Assembly: GCF_945859705.1 (NCBI RefSeq)
Contig: NC_079135.1
Location: forward strand, 17,486,501 to 17,550,500
Origin: Episyrphus balteatus
Taxonomy: Eukaryota > Arthropoda > Insecta > Diptera > Syrphidae
DNA length: 64,000 bases
Direction: 5' to 3'
The notes under the pieces: model-generated
What the model saw: the letters and a program-made list of their open reading frames with translations, nothing else
Told to the model about the DNA's origin: nothing
The model's database searches: none
Translations under genes and position numbers: made by a program
Shown here: piece after piece, positions 10,291 through 23,017 of the stretch
Layout of the letters: each line of letters opens with the position of its first letter
Numbering within the stretch: the first letter of the stretch is position 1

Positions 10291-13200
10291 ACGTGGGGAA
10301 ATGCCCCACGTGGGTCATTTGGAAATGCCCCACGTGGGTCATTTTAAAATGCCCCACGTGGGTCATTTGGAAATGCCCCACGTGGGTCATTTTGAAATGC
10401 CCCACGTGTTTCATTTGGAAATGACCCACGTGGGGCATTTCCAAATGACCCACGTGGGGCATTTCAAAATGACCCACGTGGGGCATTTCAAAATGACCCA
10501 CGTGGGGCATTTCAAAATGACCCACGTGGGGCATTTCAAAATGACCCACGTGGGGCATTTCAAAATGACCCACGTGGGGCATTTCAAAATGACCCACGTG
10601 GGGCATTTCCAAATGACCCACGTGGGGCATTTCAAAATGACCCACGTGGGGCATTTCCAAATGACCCACGTGGAGCATTTCAAAATGACCCACGTGGGGC
10701 ATTTCAAAATGACCCACGTGGGGCATTTCAAAATGACCCACGTGGGGCATTTCCAAATGACCCACGTGGGGCATTTTGAAATGACCCACGTGGGGCATTT
10801 CCAAATGACCCACGTGGGGCATTTCAAAATGACCCACGTGGGGCATTTCCAAATGACCCACGTGGGGCATTTCCAAATGACCCACGTGGGGCATTTCCAA
10901 ATGACCCACGTGGGGCATTTTAAAATGACCCACGTGGGGCATTTCAAAATGACCCACGTGGGGCATTTCCAAATGACCCACGTGGGGCATTTCAAAATGA
11001 CCCACGTGGGGCATTTCCAAATGACCCACGTGGGGCATTTCAAAATGACCCACGTGGGGCATTTCCAAATGACCCACGTGGGGCATTTCCAAATGACCCA
11101 CGTGGGGCATTTCAAAATGACCCACGTGGGGCATTTCAAAATGACCCACGTGGGGCATTTCAAAATGACCCACGTGGGGTATTTCAAAATGACCCACGTG
11201 GGGCATTTCAAAATGACCCACGTGGGGCATTTCCAAATGACCCACGTGGGGCATTTCCAAATGACCCACGTGGGGCATTTCAAAATGACCCACGTGGGCA
11301 TTTCAAAATGACCCACGTGGGGCATTTCAAAATGACCCACGTGGGGCATTTCAAAATGACCCATGTGGGGCATTTCCAAATGACCCACGTGGGGCATTTC
11401 AAAATGACCCACGTGGGGCATTTCAAAATGACCCACGTGGGGCATTTCAAAATGACCCACGTGGGGCATTTCAAAATGACCCACGTGGGGCATTTCCAAA
11501 TGACCCACGTGGGGCATTTCCAAATGACCCACGTGGGGCATTTCCAAATGACCCACGTGGGGCATTTCAAAATGACCCACGTGGGGCATTTCCAAATGAC
11601 CCACGTGGGGCATTTCCAAATGACCCCCGTGGGGCATTTCCAAATGACCCACGTGGGGCATTTCAAAATGACCCACGTGGGCATTTCAAAATGACCCACG
11701 TGGGGCATTTCAAAATGACAAACGTGGGGCATTTCAAAATGACCCACGTGGGGCATTTCCAAATGACCCACGTGGGGCATTTCAAAATGACCCACGTGGG
11801 GCATTTCCAAATGACCCACGTGGGGCATTACAAAATGACCCACGTGGGGCATTTCCAAATGACCCACGTGGGGCATTTCCAAATGACCCACGTGGGGCAT
11901 TTCCAAAAGACCCACGTGGGGCATTTCAAAATGACCCACGTGGGGCATTTCCAAATGACCCACGTGGGGCATTTCCAAATGACCCACGTGGGGCATTTCC
12001 AAATGACCCACGTGGGGCATTTCAAAATGACCCACGTGGGGCATTTCCAAATGACCCACGTGGGGCATTTCAAAATGACCCACGTGGGGCATTTCCAAAT
12101 GACCCACGTGGGGCATTTCCAAATGACCCACGTGGGGCATTTCCAAATGACCCACGTGGGGCATTTCCAAATGACCCACGTGGGGCATTTCAAAATGACC
12201 CACGTGGGGCATTTCAAAATGACCCTCGTGGGCATTTCAAAATGACCCACGTGGGGTATTTCCAAATGGCCCACGTGGGGCATTTCCAAATGACCCACGT
12301 GGGGCATTTCAAAATGACCCACGTGGGGCATTTCAAAATGACCCACGTGGGGCATTTCAAAATGACCCACGTGGGGCATTTCCAAATGACCCACTTGGGG
12401 CATTTCAAAATGACCCACGTGGGGCATTTCCAAATGACCCACGTGGGGCATTTCCAAATGACCCACGTGGGGCATTTCAAAATGACCCACGTGGGGCATT
12501 TCAAAATGACCCACGTGGGGCATTTCAAAATGACCCACGTGGGGCATTTCCAAATGACCCACGTGGGGCATTTCAAAATGACCCACGTGGGGCATTTCCA
12601 AATGACCCACGTGGGGCATTTCAAAATGACCCACGTGGGGCATTTCAAAATGACCCACGTGGGCATTTCAAAATGACCCACGTGGGGCATTTCCAAATGA
12701 CCCACGTGGGGCATTTCCAAATGACCCACGTGGGGCATTTCAAAATGACCCACGTGGGGCATTTCAAAATGACCCACGTGGGGCATTTCCAAATGACCCA
12801 CGTTTGGCATTTCAAAATGACCCACGTGGGGCATTTCCAAATGACCCACGTGGGGCATTTCCAAATGACCCACGTGGGGCATTTCAAAATGACCCACGTG
12901 GGGCATTTCAAAATGACCCACGTGGGGCATTTCAAAATGACCCAGGTGGGCATTACCCACATTTCCAAATGACCCACGTGGGGCATTTCCAAATGACCCA
13001 CGTATGGCATTTCAAAATGACCCACGTGGGGCATTTCCAAATGACCCACGTGAGGCATTTCCAAATGACCCACGTGGGGCATTTCAAAATGACCCACGTG
13101 GGGCATTTCAAAATGCCCCACGTGGGTCATTTGGAAATGCCCCACGTGGGTCATTTTGAAATGCCCCACGTGGGGCATTTCCAAATGACCCACGTGGGGC

Positions 13201-15244
13201 ATTTCCAAATGACCCACGTATGGCATTTCAAAATGACCCACGTGGGGCATTTCCAAATGACCCACGTGGGGCATTTCCAAATGACCCACGTGGGGCATTT
13301 CAAAATGACCCACGTGGGGCATTTCAAAATGACCCACGTGGGGCATTTCCAAATGACCCACGTGGGGCATTTCAAAATGACCCACGTGGGGCATTTCCAA
13401 ATGACCCACGTGGGGCATTTCCAAATGACCCACGTGGGGCATTTTAAAATGACCCACGTGGGGCATTTCAAAATGACCCACGTGGGGCATTTCCAAATGA
13501 CCCACGTGGGGCATTTCAAAATGACCCACGTGGGGCATTTCCAAATGACCCACGTGGGGCATTTCAAAATGACCCACGTGGGGCATTTCCAAATGACCCA
13601 CGTGGGGCATTTCCAAATAACCCACGTGGGGCATTTCATAAATAACCCACGTGGGGCATTTCAAAATGACGTGGGGCATTTCAAAATGACCCACGTGGGG
13701 CATTTCAAAATGACCCACGTGGGGCATTTCAAAATGACCCACGTGGGGCATTTCAAAATGACCCACGTGGGGCATTTCAAAATGACCCACGTGGGGCATT
13801 TCAAAATGACCCACGTGGGGCATTTTAAAATGACCCACGTGGGGCATTTCAAAATGACCCACGTGGGGCATTTCAAAATGACCCACGTGGGGCATTTCAA
13901 AATGACCCTCGTGGGGCATTTCAAAATGACCCACGTGGGGCATTTCCAAATGACCCACGTGGGGCATTTCAAAATGACCCACGTGGGTCATTTCAAAATG
14001 ACCCACGTGGGGCATTTTAAAATGACCCACGTGGGGCATTTCAAAATGACCCACGTGGGGCATTTCAAAATGACCCACGTGGGGCATTTCAAAATGACCC
14101 ACGTGGGGCATTTCCAAATGACCCACGTGGGGCATTTCAAAATGACCCACGTGGGCATTTCAAAATGACCCACGTGGGGCATTTCCAAATGACCCACGTG
14201 GGGCATTTCAAAATGACCCACGTGGGGCATTTCAAAATGACCCACGTGGGGCATTTCCAAATGACCCACGTGGGGCATTTCAAAATGACCCACGTGGGGC
14301 ATTTCAAAATGACCCACGTGGGGCATTTCAAAATGACCCACGTGGGGCATTTCCAAATGACCCACGTGGGGCATTTCCAAATAACCCACGTGGGGCATTT
14401 CATAAATAACCCACGTGGGGCATTTCAAAATGACGTGGGGCATTTCAAAATGACCCACGTGGGGCATTTCAAAATGACCCACGTGGGGCATTTCAAAATG
14501 ACCCACGTGGGGCATTTCAAAATGACCCACGTGGGGCATTTCAAAATGACCCACGTGGGGCATTTCCAAATGACCCACGTGGGGCATTTCAAAATGACCC
14601 ACGTGGGCATTTCAAAATGACCCACGTGGGGCATTTCCAAATGACCCACGTGGGGCATTTCAAAATGACCCACGTGGGGCATTTCAAAATGACCCACGTG
14701 GGGCATTTCCAAATGACCCACGTGGGGCATTTCAAAATGACCCACGTGGGGCATTTCAAAATGACCCACGTGGGGCATTTCAAAATGACCCACGTGGGGC
14801 ATTTCCAAATGACCCACGTGGGGCATTTCCAAATAACCCACGTGGGGCATTTCATAAATAACCCACGTGGGGCATTTCAAAATGACGTGGGGCATTTCAA
14901 AATGACCCACGTGGGGCATTTCAAAATGACCCACGTGGGGCATTTCAAAATGACCCACGTGGGGCATTTCCAAATGACCCACGTGGGGCATTTCAAAATG
15001 ACCCACGTGGGGCATTTCAAAATGACCCACGTGGGGCATTTCAAAATGACCCACGTGGGGCATTTCCAAATGACCCACGTGGGGCATTTCCAAATAACCC
15101 ACGTGGGGCATTTCATAAATAACCCACGTGGGGCATTTCAAAATGACGTGGGGCATTTCAAAATGACCCACGTGGGGCATTTCAAAATGACCCACGTGGG
15201 GCATTTCAAAATGACCCACGTGGGGCATTTCAAAATGACCCACG
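10291..15244. repeat. 24 bp E-box palindromic satellite, about 200 copies
   Basis: Tandem array of the monomer ATGACCCACGTGGGGCATTT plus CAAA or CCAA. The 22 bases AAATG-A-CCCACGTGGG-G-CATTT are a palindrome apart from one mismatched pair, so orientation is set by a single A/C position. Two monomer types alternate irregularly (TTTCAAAATG and TTTCCAAATG). Units read in reverse at the left edge (10300-10425) and at 13108-13160. Shortened 23 bp units (GTGGGCATTT near 11295, 11680, 12230, 12660, 14153 and 14605) shift the frame. Higher-order duplications are visible at the right end. Every monomer contains CACGTG. The long open frames on both strands exist only because 24 is a multiple of three and the monomer has no stop codon. 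Confidence 0.98.
14154..15160. repeat. Higher-order duplication inside the E-box satellite
   Basis: A marker made of CATAAATAACCC followed by a truncated AATGACGTGGGG unit occurs at 13637, 14401, 14853 and 15114. The short-monomer junction GTGGGCATTT occurs at about 14153 and 14605. The 452-base spacing of both marker types between 14154 and 14853 shows a 452 bp block duplicated in tandem, followed by a shorter 261 bp duplication. The order of A-type and C-type monomers is preserved between copies. Confidence 0.85.
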
Positions 15245-17975
15245 ACCATTTTCGCGGCTGATCGCGCAGCCGACCGCGTGCCGTTAATACCTTTAAGCTT
15301 TCACATAAATTCTCACAGATTTACAAGATTTTTTGTGTTTCTATATTATTGTTTAATTTTTGTATTTGCGTTTTTATTTTGCCACAAAGTCTAATCCATG
15401 CAACTTAAAATATACCTATTTTTGACTCAGTTTTTAGGGTACCTACACTTCAAAGGAACTTTGGCTTTAATGTTAAAATAGAGCTTAAAGAGATCTTTCT
15501 AGGGCGGGTCTTTTGATGGATTTGGAATATTTTTTTTCAGAGCTCTTTTCTTAGCCTGGCTCTTACATCGTAAGTTGTTATTCTGCAGGAAGCAATTACC
15601 TCAACAATCTTGTAAGCCTACAAAAAATTTAAACTGTGTAGAAAGATACCTCAATTTTTTTTTCTGTCTCATGTTTTTCTGTTTTGTTTTTTAAAAATCT
15701 TTGAAGATTATATTTTTAATGTACAAATACAAAAACAAAAGCAATCAACATGACTCAAAACAATTTCGAATTCACTATCATCGTTTAAACAATCCAATTG
15801 CAATGAGGATGTCTTGTTCGTTGTCGTTTAAAAAAAAAAAAACAAAAAACCATAATAACATTGTTTTCTTCTACAGAATTGAATAAATACATGCAACATT
15901 CACAGAAAAGTCAAATGCTTAACCTTGTTGTGTTACAAAAAAAAAAAAAAAAAAAAACAGACTAACAAAAAAATAATCCTAGTAAAAACGATTTGTAAAC
16001 CACCAAAAAGAGTGTAATCCTCGAAAGCACATCTCTTTTTTTCGTCTTCCACAAAAGCCATCATCATGTGGTGCACCATAATAATGTATGAATCCATAAA
16101 CACCACTCGAACATCATGTTTTGCGTAAAAACTACAAATAAAGTACATATCTCCTCCTTGCCTATATTCCCAGCTACCCCCTCCAACCCCCCTCTACCCT
16201 ATCGAACATAGAGATGAGCGCGCGACAAAGAAGCCTTTTTCTTCCATGGTATCCAGAAATCCAAGAAAATATAGAAGACGTTTAAAAAAAAAATAGAAAC
16301 AACAAGAAAAGATAAAGAAAACAAAACGAATAACAAAAAAAAAGAAGCTTAATAAAGATCAAGTTATGCAATTTGGCCACCCGATAGGTGTATGAAAATG
16401 CACTTTCCCTAGATTAGCATAATCGTGCATAGCCTCAGTAGAAATGAAAATCTCTCAAGTCAGTCTCAAGCTCAATGGGAGATGAATAAAGGAAAATGTT
16501 AACAGTTTCTATACACAAGCACAAGCAGCATCACAGGGATATAAAAAAGATTGAAGAAAACCCTCAAGAAAACCATCATAAAGAAAATATATATAAAAAA
16601 AGGGGCAAACAAAACAAAATAACACCAAAAACTACACGAAAAAACTGCCACAAAACAACGAAACACTGATCTCTTCCTCATTTTCTCACAGAAAAGACAG
16701 CACTATAGCAACGCGATGCGACGACTTGCAGCAGCACTTTGTGCGCGATCTCGCGCATATTGAGTGAAGCTATTGAAGAGGTATTATAATATGCGCGCGA
16801 AGATATTGCTGACGGTTTGCATGCGAAAAAAATTATGGAAAAGCAATTTCGCACGCTTATATTTTCCAAAAAAAGAAAACAAAACTAAACGACCATAGAG
16901 GGCGCTGCAAGAGGATTTTTAAGCAATGACTTTTTCCATTTCTGTATTATTTTAAAGTTAAGATTCTAACTTTGGATAAAACAAATAAGTGATGCAGCAG
17001 CGATTTGCTTATGGTCCTCTTCTTCTCGGGAGGGTGTCTTTGTTTATTTTTTTTTTGTGGGTTGATGTTAGGGCCAAATTGTCACGTTTATGAACGTTTC
17101 TTGCAAAATTGAGTTCAATATGTTTATGGCTGGTGGTGCTGCCATCATGTAAGTGAATGTATAATTTTGGACAATCTTTTGAGAGAGGTCTTATGCAAGA
17201 TATTTTTAATTGATAATAAAAAAACACTATAGTTTACGTAAGAATTGTGCGAGGATGGTGTAAGTTGGTAGCATTTTCAAAACTGCGGTAAGAAGAAAAC
17301 TGGCGGTTGGTTTTTAATTTTTTTTTATGTGGAAAATTAACACCAATGACAAGCAGTTCAGGAAACCAAATTACAAAATATCTATGGCCTTATTTGTAGA
17401 TTGAAGAGTTTTAATTGAGACAGATATTAATGAATTGTGTCTAGTAAAGTTTTAAATCCATAGATTCTGCTAAAATGACGACGTTATAGCGCATGAGATA
17501 TTTGAATAGGTGTGCAATTTTTGAGAACTATTTTCATTCATAAACCTTTGCTAAAACGTAGTCTACCAACTATTACTTTAAGAGTATTAATTAAACTTGT
17601 TTTATCTTTTAAAAATCAACACCTAACTACTTCTACAAATACAATTATATGAAAGAATGACCTAATAAAATAGTTGGATTTCTTAAGAAAAACATATTTA
17701 TCTCGAATATTTATGGAATATTCTCAACAATAATACACTATTTTTAAAAGAGAATTAATCACACCAACTTTTAAGCTAGCTTGCCGAAACATCGTAGTGC
17801 ATTTTTTCTTACACTACGGTTCATTGAATTAGAGTCATGTAAAATTTTTGAGTACTTAGTTGGACAAAAAACGGTTATTCAAGGTTCCGTAGCAAAAGAA
17901 AAAATTGAGATAATATATGATTTGTAGTTACGGCCCATGAAAAACCGTCACAGGGTGACCATTTTATATGTTTAA
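15245..17975. other. AT-rich DNA, no supported gene
   Basis: The array ends abruptly in a GC-rich, partly self-complementary stretch (CGCGGCTGATCGCGCAGCCG, 15253-15272). The rest is AT-rich with poly-A tracts (15940-15957) and small open frames without recognisable domains. At 16735-16805 a CG-containing patch holds GCGCGATCTCGCGCATAT and TATGCGCGCGAAG. No RNA gene or transposon could be assigned. Confidence 0.4.
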
Positions 17976-18087
17976 AAAATGGAATAAAGGAGTCTGATGA
18001 TCGGATTGGCATCCGTGAAACAGTACTGTAACTCTAGCCATAAACACTTCGTGATAGCACCTTCAAGATGTTGTTGTTGTTCAAAAA
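17976..18087 (+). mobile_element. Solo arm of the foldback element seen at 27323
   Basis: The sequence from ATGGAATAAAGGAGTCTGAT to GATGTTGTTGTTGTTCAAA is nearly identical to the right arm of the palindromic element at 27323-27620. Only one arm is present, so this is either a half-element or the ancestral unit from which the palindrome was made. No coding content. Confidence 0.85.
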
Positions 18088-18223
18088 AATTAAAAAAATA
18101 TTTGTTTGACCGTTTTTATCATAGAACCGTTTTTTTGATGTCTGGCTTTTTCGTAAATGACGTAACAAATTTAAACGAAGTTTTTTGTACAAAAATATTT
18201 TAGTAATCTCAATGTCAAAAATA

Positions 18224-19150
18224 CACTGGTCAACAAAATTGAACTTTTTTTTTGCCACAAGAACCAAGATAAGTTTTTTATGTGCCGAACTCAAATCTGA
18301 AGTCAGAAAAATTTTATTGGCCTCCGTTTTTTGAGATATTACCGTTATAGAATGCTAAAAAAGGCATTTTGGCTGTTTTCGAGCTTCTGTTTTTATGTGG
18401 GGTAGTTCATTATTAACAAATTTGTACCGGTGATTATAAGAACAGATATTCTCTTTAATTGCTCGAGATATCTTAAGATTCAGTTAGTAAGCCAAAGAGA
18501 AACTAAATTTAATCTAAAGTTTAAAGTAAGCCAAAGAGAAACTAAATTTAATCTAAAGTTTAAGTCCCTGGTCATAAAATTTTTGCCACAAGAACCAAAA
18601 TATACTTCCTATAGGTTTTTTGGTCGCTAAACTGGAATCCGCAATCAGAAACATTCTATTGGCTTCCGTTCTTGAAATATAACCGTTATAAAAAAACAAA
18701 CTTTTTTTTGTATTTTAGAACGGTAATATTTCAAGAACGGAGGTCAATAGAATTTTTCTGATTGTGGATTCGAGTTTAGCAACCCAAAAACCTTTAGAAA
18801 AGTATATTTTGGTTCTTGTGGCAAAAAAAGTTTAATTTGGTTGGCCAGTGCTGTTTCTGAGTCAAAGACCACTCATTAAATTTAAATTTCTCGGGCAGTA
18901 AAAGAGATATCGGAAAGATTAAAACATTTTTTGGAAGAATAAAACCAGTTCTTATAGGCACTGTTACAAATTTTTTTCATAAGGAACTACCCCACATAAA
19001 AACATAACCTCGAAAACAGCCAAAATGACGTTTTTCGGCATTTTCTAACGGTAATATTTAAAAAACGGAGGCCAATAAAAATTTTCTGACTTCGATTCGA
19101 GATTCGAGTTCAGCACATATATAAAAGTTCTTGTTCTTGTGGCAAAAACC
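18224..19150. mobile_element. Nested 0.9 kb palindromic element with Tc1-like end motif
   Basis: Four related blocks containing GCCACAAGAACC and ATTTTATTGGCCTCCGTT are arranged as two forward (from 18244 and 18582) and two reverse (ending near 18835 and 19150). The centre lies near 18705. The outer pair also shares ATGTGGGGTAGTTC with GAACTACCCCACAT. The inner unit has ends CACTGGTCAACAAAATTGAA (18224) and TTTGGTTGGCCAGTG (to 18850), which resemble Tc1-type ends. A direct 39 bp duplication (AGTAAGCCAAAGAGAAAC...) sits at 18486-18563. No transposase frame remains. Confidence 0.8.
18486..18563 (+). repeat. 39 bp direct tandem duplication
   Basis: Two exact adjacent copies starting AGTAAGCCAAAGAGAAACTA, at 18486-18524 and 18525-18563, inside the nested palindrome. 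The short open frame with a repeated 13-residue phrase here is a consequence of this duplication. Confidence 0.95.
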
Positions 19151-21497
19151 TTGTTTATTTTTGGATTCACAACAAAAAATATAAAAAAAAAAATATTTTT
19201 TTTTTTTTTTGAAAAGTCAGGACAGGGTTTGAAATACAAAATACGAAGCTTAGCGGTCTTAAGTGAGTTTTTTTTGATTTTGCAGTTTATTTTTGGTTTT
19301 AGCTTGCATCGATCGGCGTATTACAACAACAACTTTAAAGAGAATATTTTCTTGTTTCATAATTTTTAGATCATCATCATAGAGTAGGCAGGTTTTAGTT
19401 TTTGAATTTTTTTATAATCATTTTGGGGTAGTAATTTTGTGATGACTTCTTTATAGAGCCGTGCGTGGTACAAAATAAAACAAAACAAAAACGATGACTT
19501 TAGCTTCTAATCGCCTTATTCAATTTTTCAATTTTTACGTGACGTCACATTAACCAGCAAACAAGCAAGAATACATTTTTGTTGTGCCTATACAATAGAT
19601 AGATGATATTTTGAAGAATACTTTGAATTGGAATGATATTCAAAAAATAATCTCGAAAAGTATTCCAGTAATCTGAGCCACCCATAAATTTAATTTGTTC
19701 ATACGATAGCAATTTTCGAAATTCACCTTTTGGCTGCCATCTTGGATTTCATTTTTTGTCAATAATAATACTTAATACCTACGTGTACCTACTTGAGTAA
19801 AATTTCGACTTGAGACATTCTCAATTCCATTTTAAATCATTTCAACACAAAAATTGGAGACTTGCTTAATTTCGATTTGGGAACTTGTTCCAAACTTCTT
19901 CTAAATTTTATTTCAAGGAGCAAGCATTTGTGGTATATGCAATACCCTGAAATAACACCAAATTATTAGATAAAAAGCTATAAACTTCTATTAATTTCTA
20001 GATTCTTCTTCTGTATGCTTTTCAAATATGATATTCTAATACTGAATACCAACAAATTATGCCCATGTGTCCAAAGTTCACAAAATTTCCATCGTTTCAT
20101 GTCCATGCAATTTTTATTGTTATGATCCAAAATGATTAACGTTTCCATTGTTAGCCTCGTCCACAGGCAGTGAGAGTGATGCGATTCAATCCATCAAGTG
20201 TTGATTTATTGCAGACGTTCACGACGTACGTTAAATATATGCACGCAGTCATTTCCTTTTTTTGTTGTTTAATATTTTGCACTACACTCTCTCACAAAAT
20301 AATAATTGTCTTTTACAATTTGCCTTAACCTTCCCGCACCTTAAATAGAAATAAACAACATAAAAAGTGTTTATATTTTTGTTGTTGTTTTTGTTGTTAT
20401 TTGCTAAAAAACGTGCCGCTAAAAAAGACTTTTGCATAATTCTTCTTCGATTGTCTATTTTGGTTATTATTTATAAGACATCATTTAGTACATGTCTTCA
20501 TTTGAATTTTTCCCATCACCTTAACTCGTTCCGTAAATGTGTTTCTGATTGAGGTTCATATTACTGCCGCTGCCGCCATCGCGTCACATGCACTGTGCTC
20601 TCCGTCCCGTGATTTTGAGATGTACAGAGATTACAGTGCGTCTTTTGGCAGAGAGGAAACCCTGCGAACAAAAGTTTTTTCTTGGTTACTTTCTGAGGAT
20701 AAAGCGATTTGAATAATTGCGCGCCAAGAGATGCCACGCGAATGTCAGGTTGAATTTGAAACTTTACGTTGTGCTGCTGCATATAGTCGTTGCCGCTAGC
20801 GTGTACAGTAAAAAAAGCAAATCTGACGGACAGACAGAATGGCGCACAACAAGCATGGTGCACACATACGTAAACGCAACGCAACAGCAGCTACAAACTT
20901 TCTATTGCAATCCAGAAATGGGCATTGAACATTGACATTGAAAATCTTATTTAACTAATTAAATTCGAGATACGACCACGCAAAACGAATCAACACCACT
21001 CTTACAACCTGTGATTGCGATGAAGGAACGCAACGGAACGTCGCGTCGCTCTCAGTCTGTGGGCTTTATTGTGTGGTTGCAACTAACAGCAGCAGCCAGC
21101 AGTTAGCGATGCATGCATTTTTGTTTTTTGTTAAGCAAATTCGACAGACGTGACAAGGAGGATTATAAACGTGAAAAATGAATATTGTGTGCTTTTAGCA
21201 GACACACGCTCGATACTTAACCGGCTTTGGCTAATGTGGATGAAATTTAATATGCCTAATTATTAATCCATCTTTTTTTATTGTATTTTGTTTGAATTAT
21301 TTATGGAGGACGTGCGGAAATTGTAATCGAGATTGGATTAGTTGAATTGAAAAAGTTTTAACTTGCATGTGACTTTTTTGAGTTTATTGTTAGTAAATAA
21401 TGATATCGAATTTGGAATTATTTTATCCTTACTAAATGTAAAGCTTTTCTAGGCTTTGTAACTGTTGTTTGAAAATTATTGACTAAAAAATGATTAA
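19151..21497. other. No supported gene; scattered GC-richer patches
   Basis: Mostly AT-rich without recognisable repeats. A perfect CRE-type octamer TGACGTCA is at 19540-19547. At 20560-20900 and 20990-21120 the composition is GC-richer and opposite-strand open frames appear (20561-20884 minus, 20717-20935 plus), but neither has a recognisable domain. These patches could be regulatory or exon-flanking. Nothing in the sequence proves it. Confidence 0.35.
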
Positions 21498-21992
21498 ACC
21501 ACAAAATTTCCACAATACTTCCACAACACCGCCACAACACCACTACAACACCACCACAACACTGCCACAACACCACCACAACACCTCTACAATACCGCCA
21601 TAACACCACCAGAAGACCACCACAACGCTACCACAACACCACCACAATACCACCACAACACTACCACAACACCGCCACAACACTGGAACAACACCGCCAC
21701 AATACCGTCACAACACTGCCACAACACCGCCAAAAACACTGCCACAAAACCGCCACAAAACCTCCACTATACCGCCATAATACCACCAGAAGACCACCAC
21801 AACACTTCCACAACACAGCCATAACACCGCAACAATACCACCACAACACATCCACAACATTTCCACAACACCACCACAACACAGGCACAACACCGCCACA
21901 ATACCACCACAACACCGCCACAACACCAGCAAAGCACCGCCACAACACCACCACAACACTGCCACAACTCCGTCACAACTACGCCACAACAC
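21498..21992. repeat. 12 bp CCACAACACCGC minisatellite
   Basis: About 0.5 kb of CCACAACACCNC units (N mostly A or G), with interspersed variants such as CCACAATACC and CCATAACACC and a few units of altered length. Three overlapping open frames on the minus strand (Trp-Cys-Gly-Val rich) arise from the 12-base period and are not genes. Confidence 0.95.
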
Positions 21993-23000
21993 TAGATAAA
22001 ACTTTGTGACAAGAACATAATATTTTGTCGTATGTTGCGGGGTTGAAGTGGTGTTGTGGTTAGGTGTTGTGTCGTTATTTTACTTTCATTTTTTTTTTGT
22101 CAATTCATTTTCAATTTTAACGGGAACCAAGTTTTTGTCTAGACTTTTGACTCTTTAAACGATAAGAGAGTATTGAAAAATAAAAATTTTAATTTAGAAC
22201 TTTCGTTTAAAAGTAAAAAGGAAAAAAAAAACACCATAAAACTCTTCATCGATTGGCATAATACATATAATCATTAAAACACCTTACTGAAGTTTCATCA
22301 CGCCTAGAATAGTTGATTTTTTGAATATCATGATAAGCAATTATAAAAGTGAATTTGAAGACTGCTAAAGTAAACACTCCTCCCTCGAAAACCAGCTAGT
22401 GTTTAATCTTCGATTTGCAATCAATACTTCTCTTCTTACACCAAAAACACTTGAATCTACCACACAGAGTCCAGAAAGATATAGACTTATGCACCACCAG
22501 AGAGTGATGATAAGATCAGTTTTCAATTTCATTTTTCAGTAGCCAAAACAATGGATAGATAAATTCCCCCAAGAACTGGTACGGTGGCTTTTAGAGAGCA
22601 TCAATTACCTTTAGCTAGGAGTTGTGTTGTGTTTTGTGTATATGCAAAACGGTTAACATCTCCTCGTGTAATATATGTATAAACACCGTGGAGGCGGTGG
22701 TGAAGTTGGAGGTGGAAACATACTATCGACGGTCGTTAAGCATTAAGCCTTGCGGTTGCGAAAAGTATTTTCCATAAAGCCAAAACAGTGCGAAAGTATT
22801 TTATCCTAAATGCTTGTTTACTTTCTTTGCTCTTGAAATAATACCAACAGCTAACAGAGATGAACGAACGAAAATAAAAATGAAAACACAAAAAAAAAAA
22901 AAAATACAACAAAAATTGGTCTTAACCTGGAATCCGTATTTGGTCAAAAATTGTCTACCAACTACTATCACAAGTTTAGGATTTTTTTTTTTCAATTTTT
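21993..23000. other. AT-rich DNA, no supported gene
   Basis: Short poly-A/T tracts at 22217 and 22891, and small open frames on both strands that overlap each other at 22801-23017. No domain, repeat family or RNA gene is recognised. Confidence 0.4.
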
Positions 23001-23017
23001 TTCAAATTTTATCTTGA

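Noticed and set aside
10291..15244. CRISPR-like array
   Set aside because: The repeat units are directly adjacent with no unique spacers, and the window is eukaryotic in character.
10244..15249. Long open frames (up to about 500 codons) with octapeptide repeats on both strands
   Set aside because: They follow from a 24 bp stop-free, nearly palindromic monomer. Frames on the two strands overlap and shift at 23 bp units, and there is no unique domain.
21418..21992. Trp/Cys/Val-rich minus-strand open frames
   Set aside because: They are translation of the CCACAACACC minisatellite in three overlapping frames.
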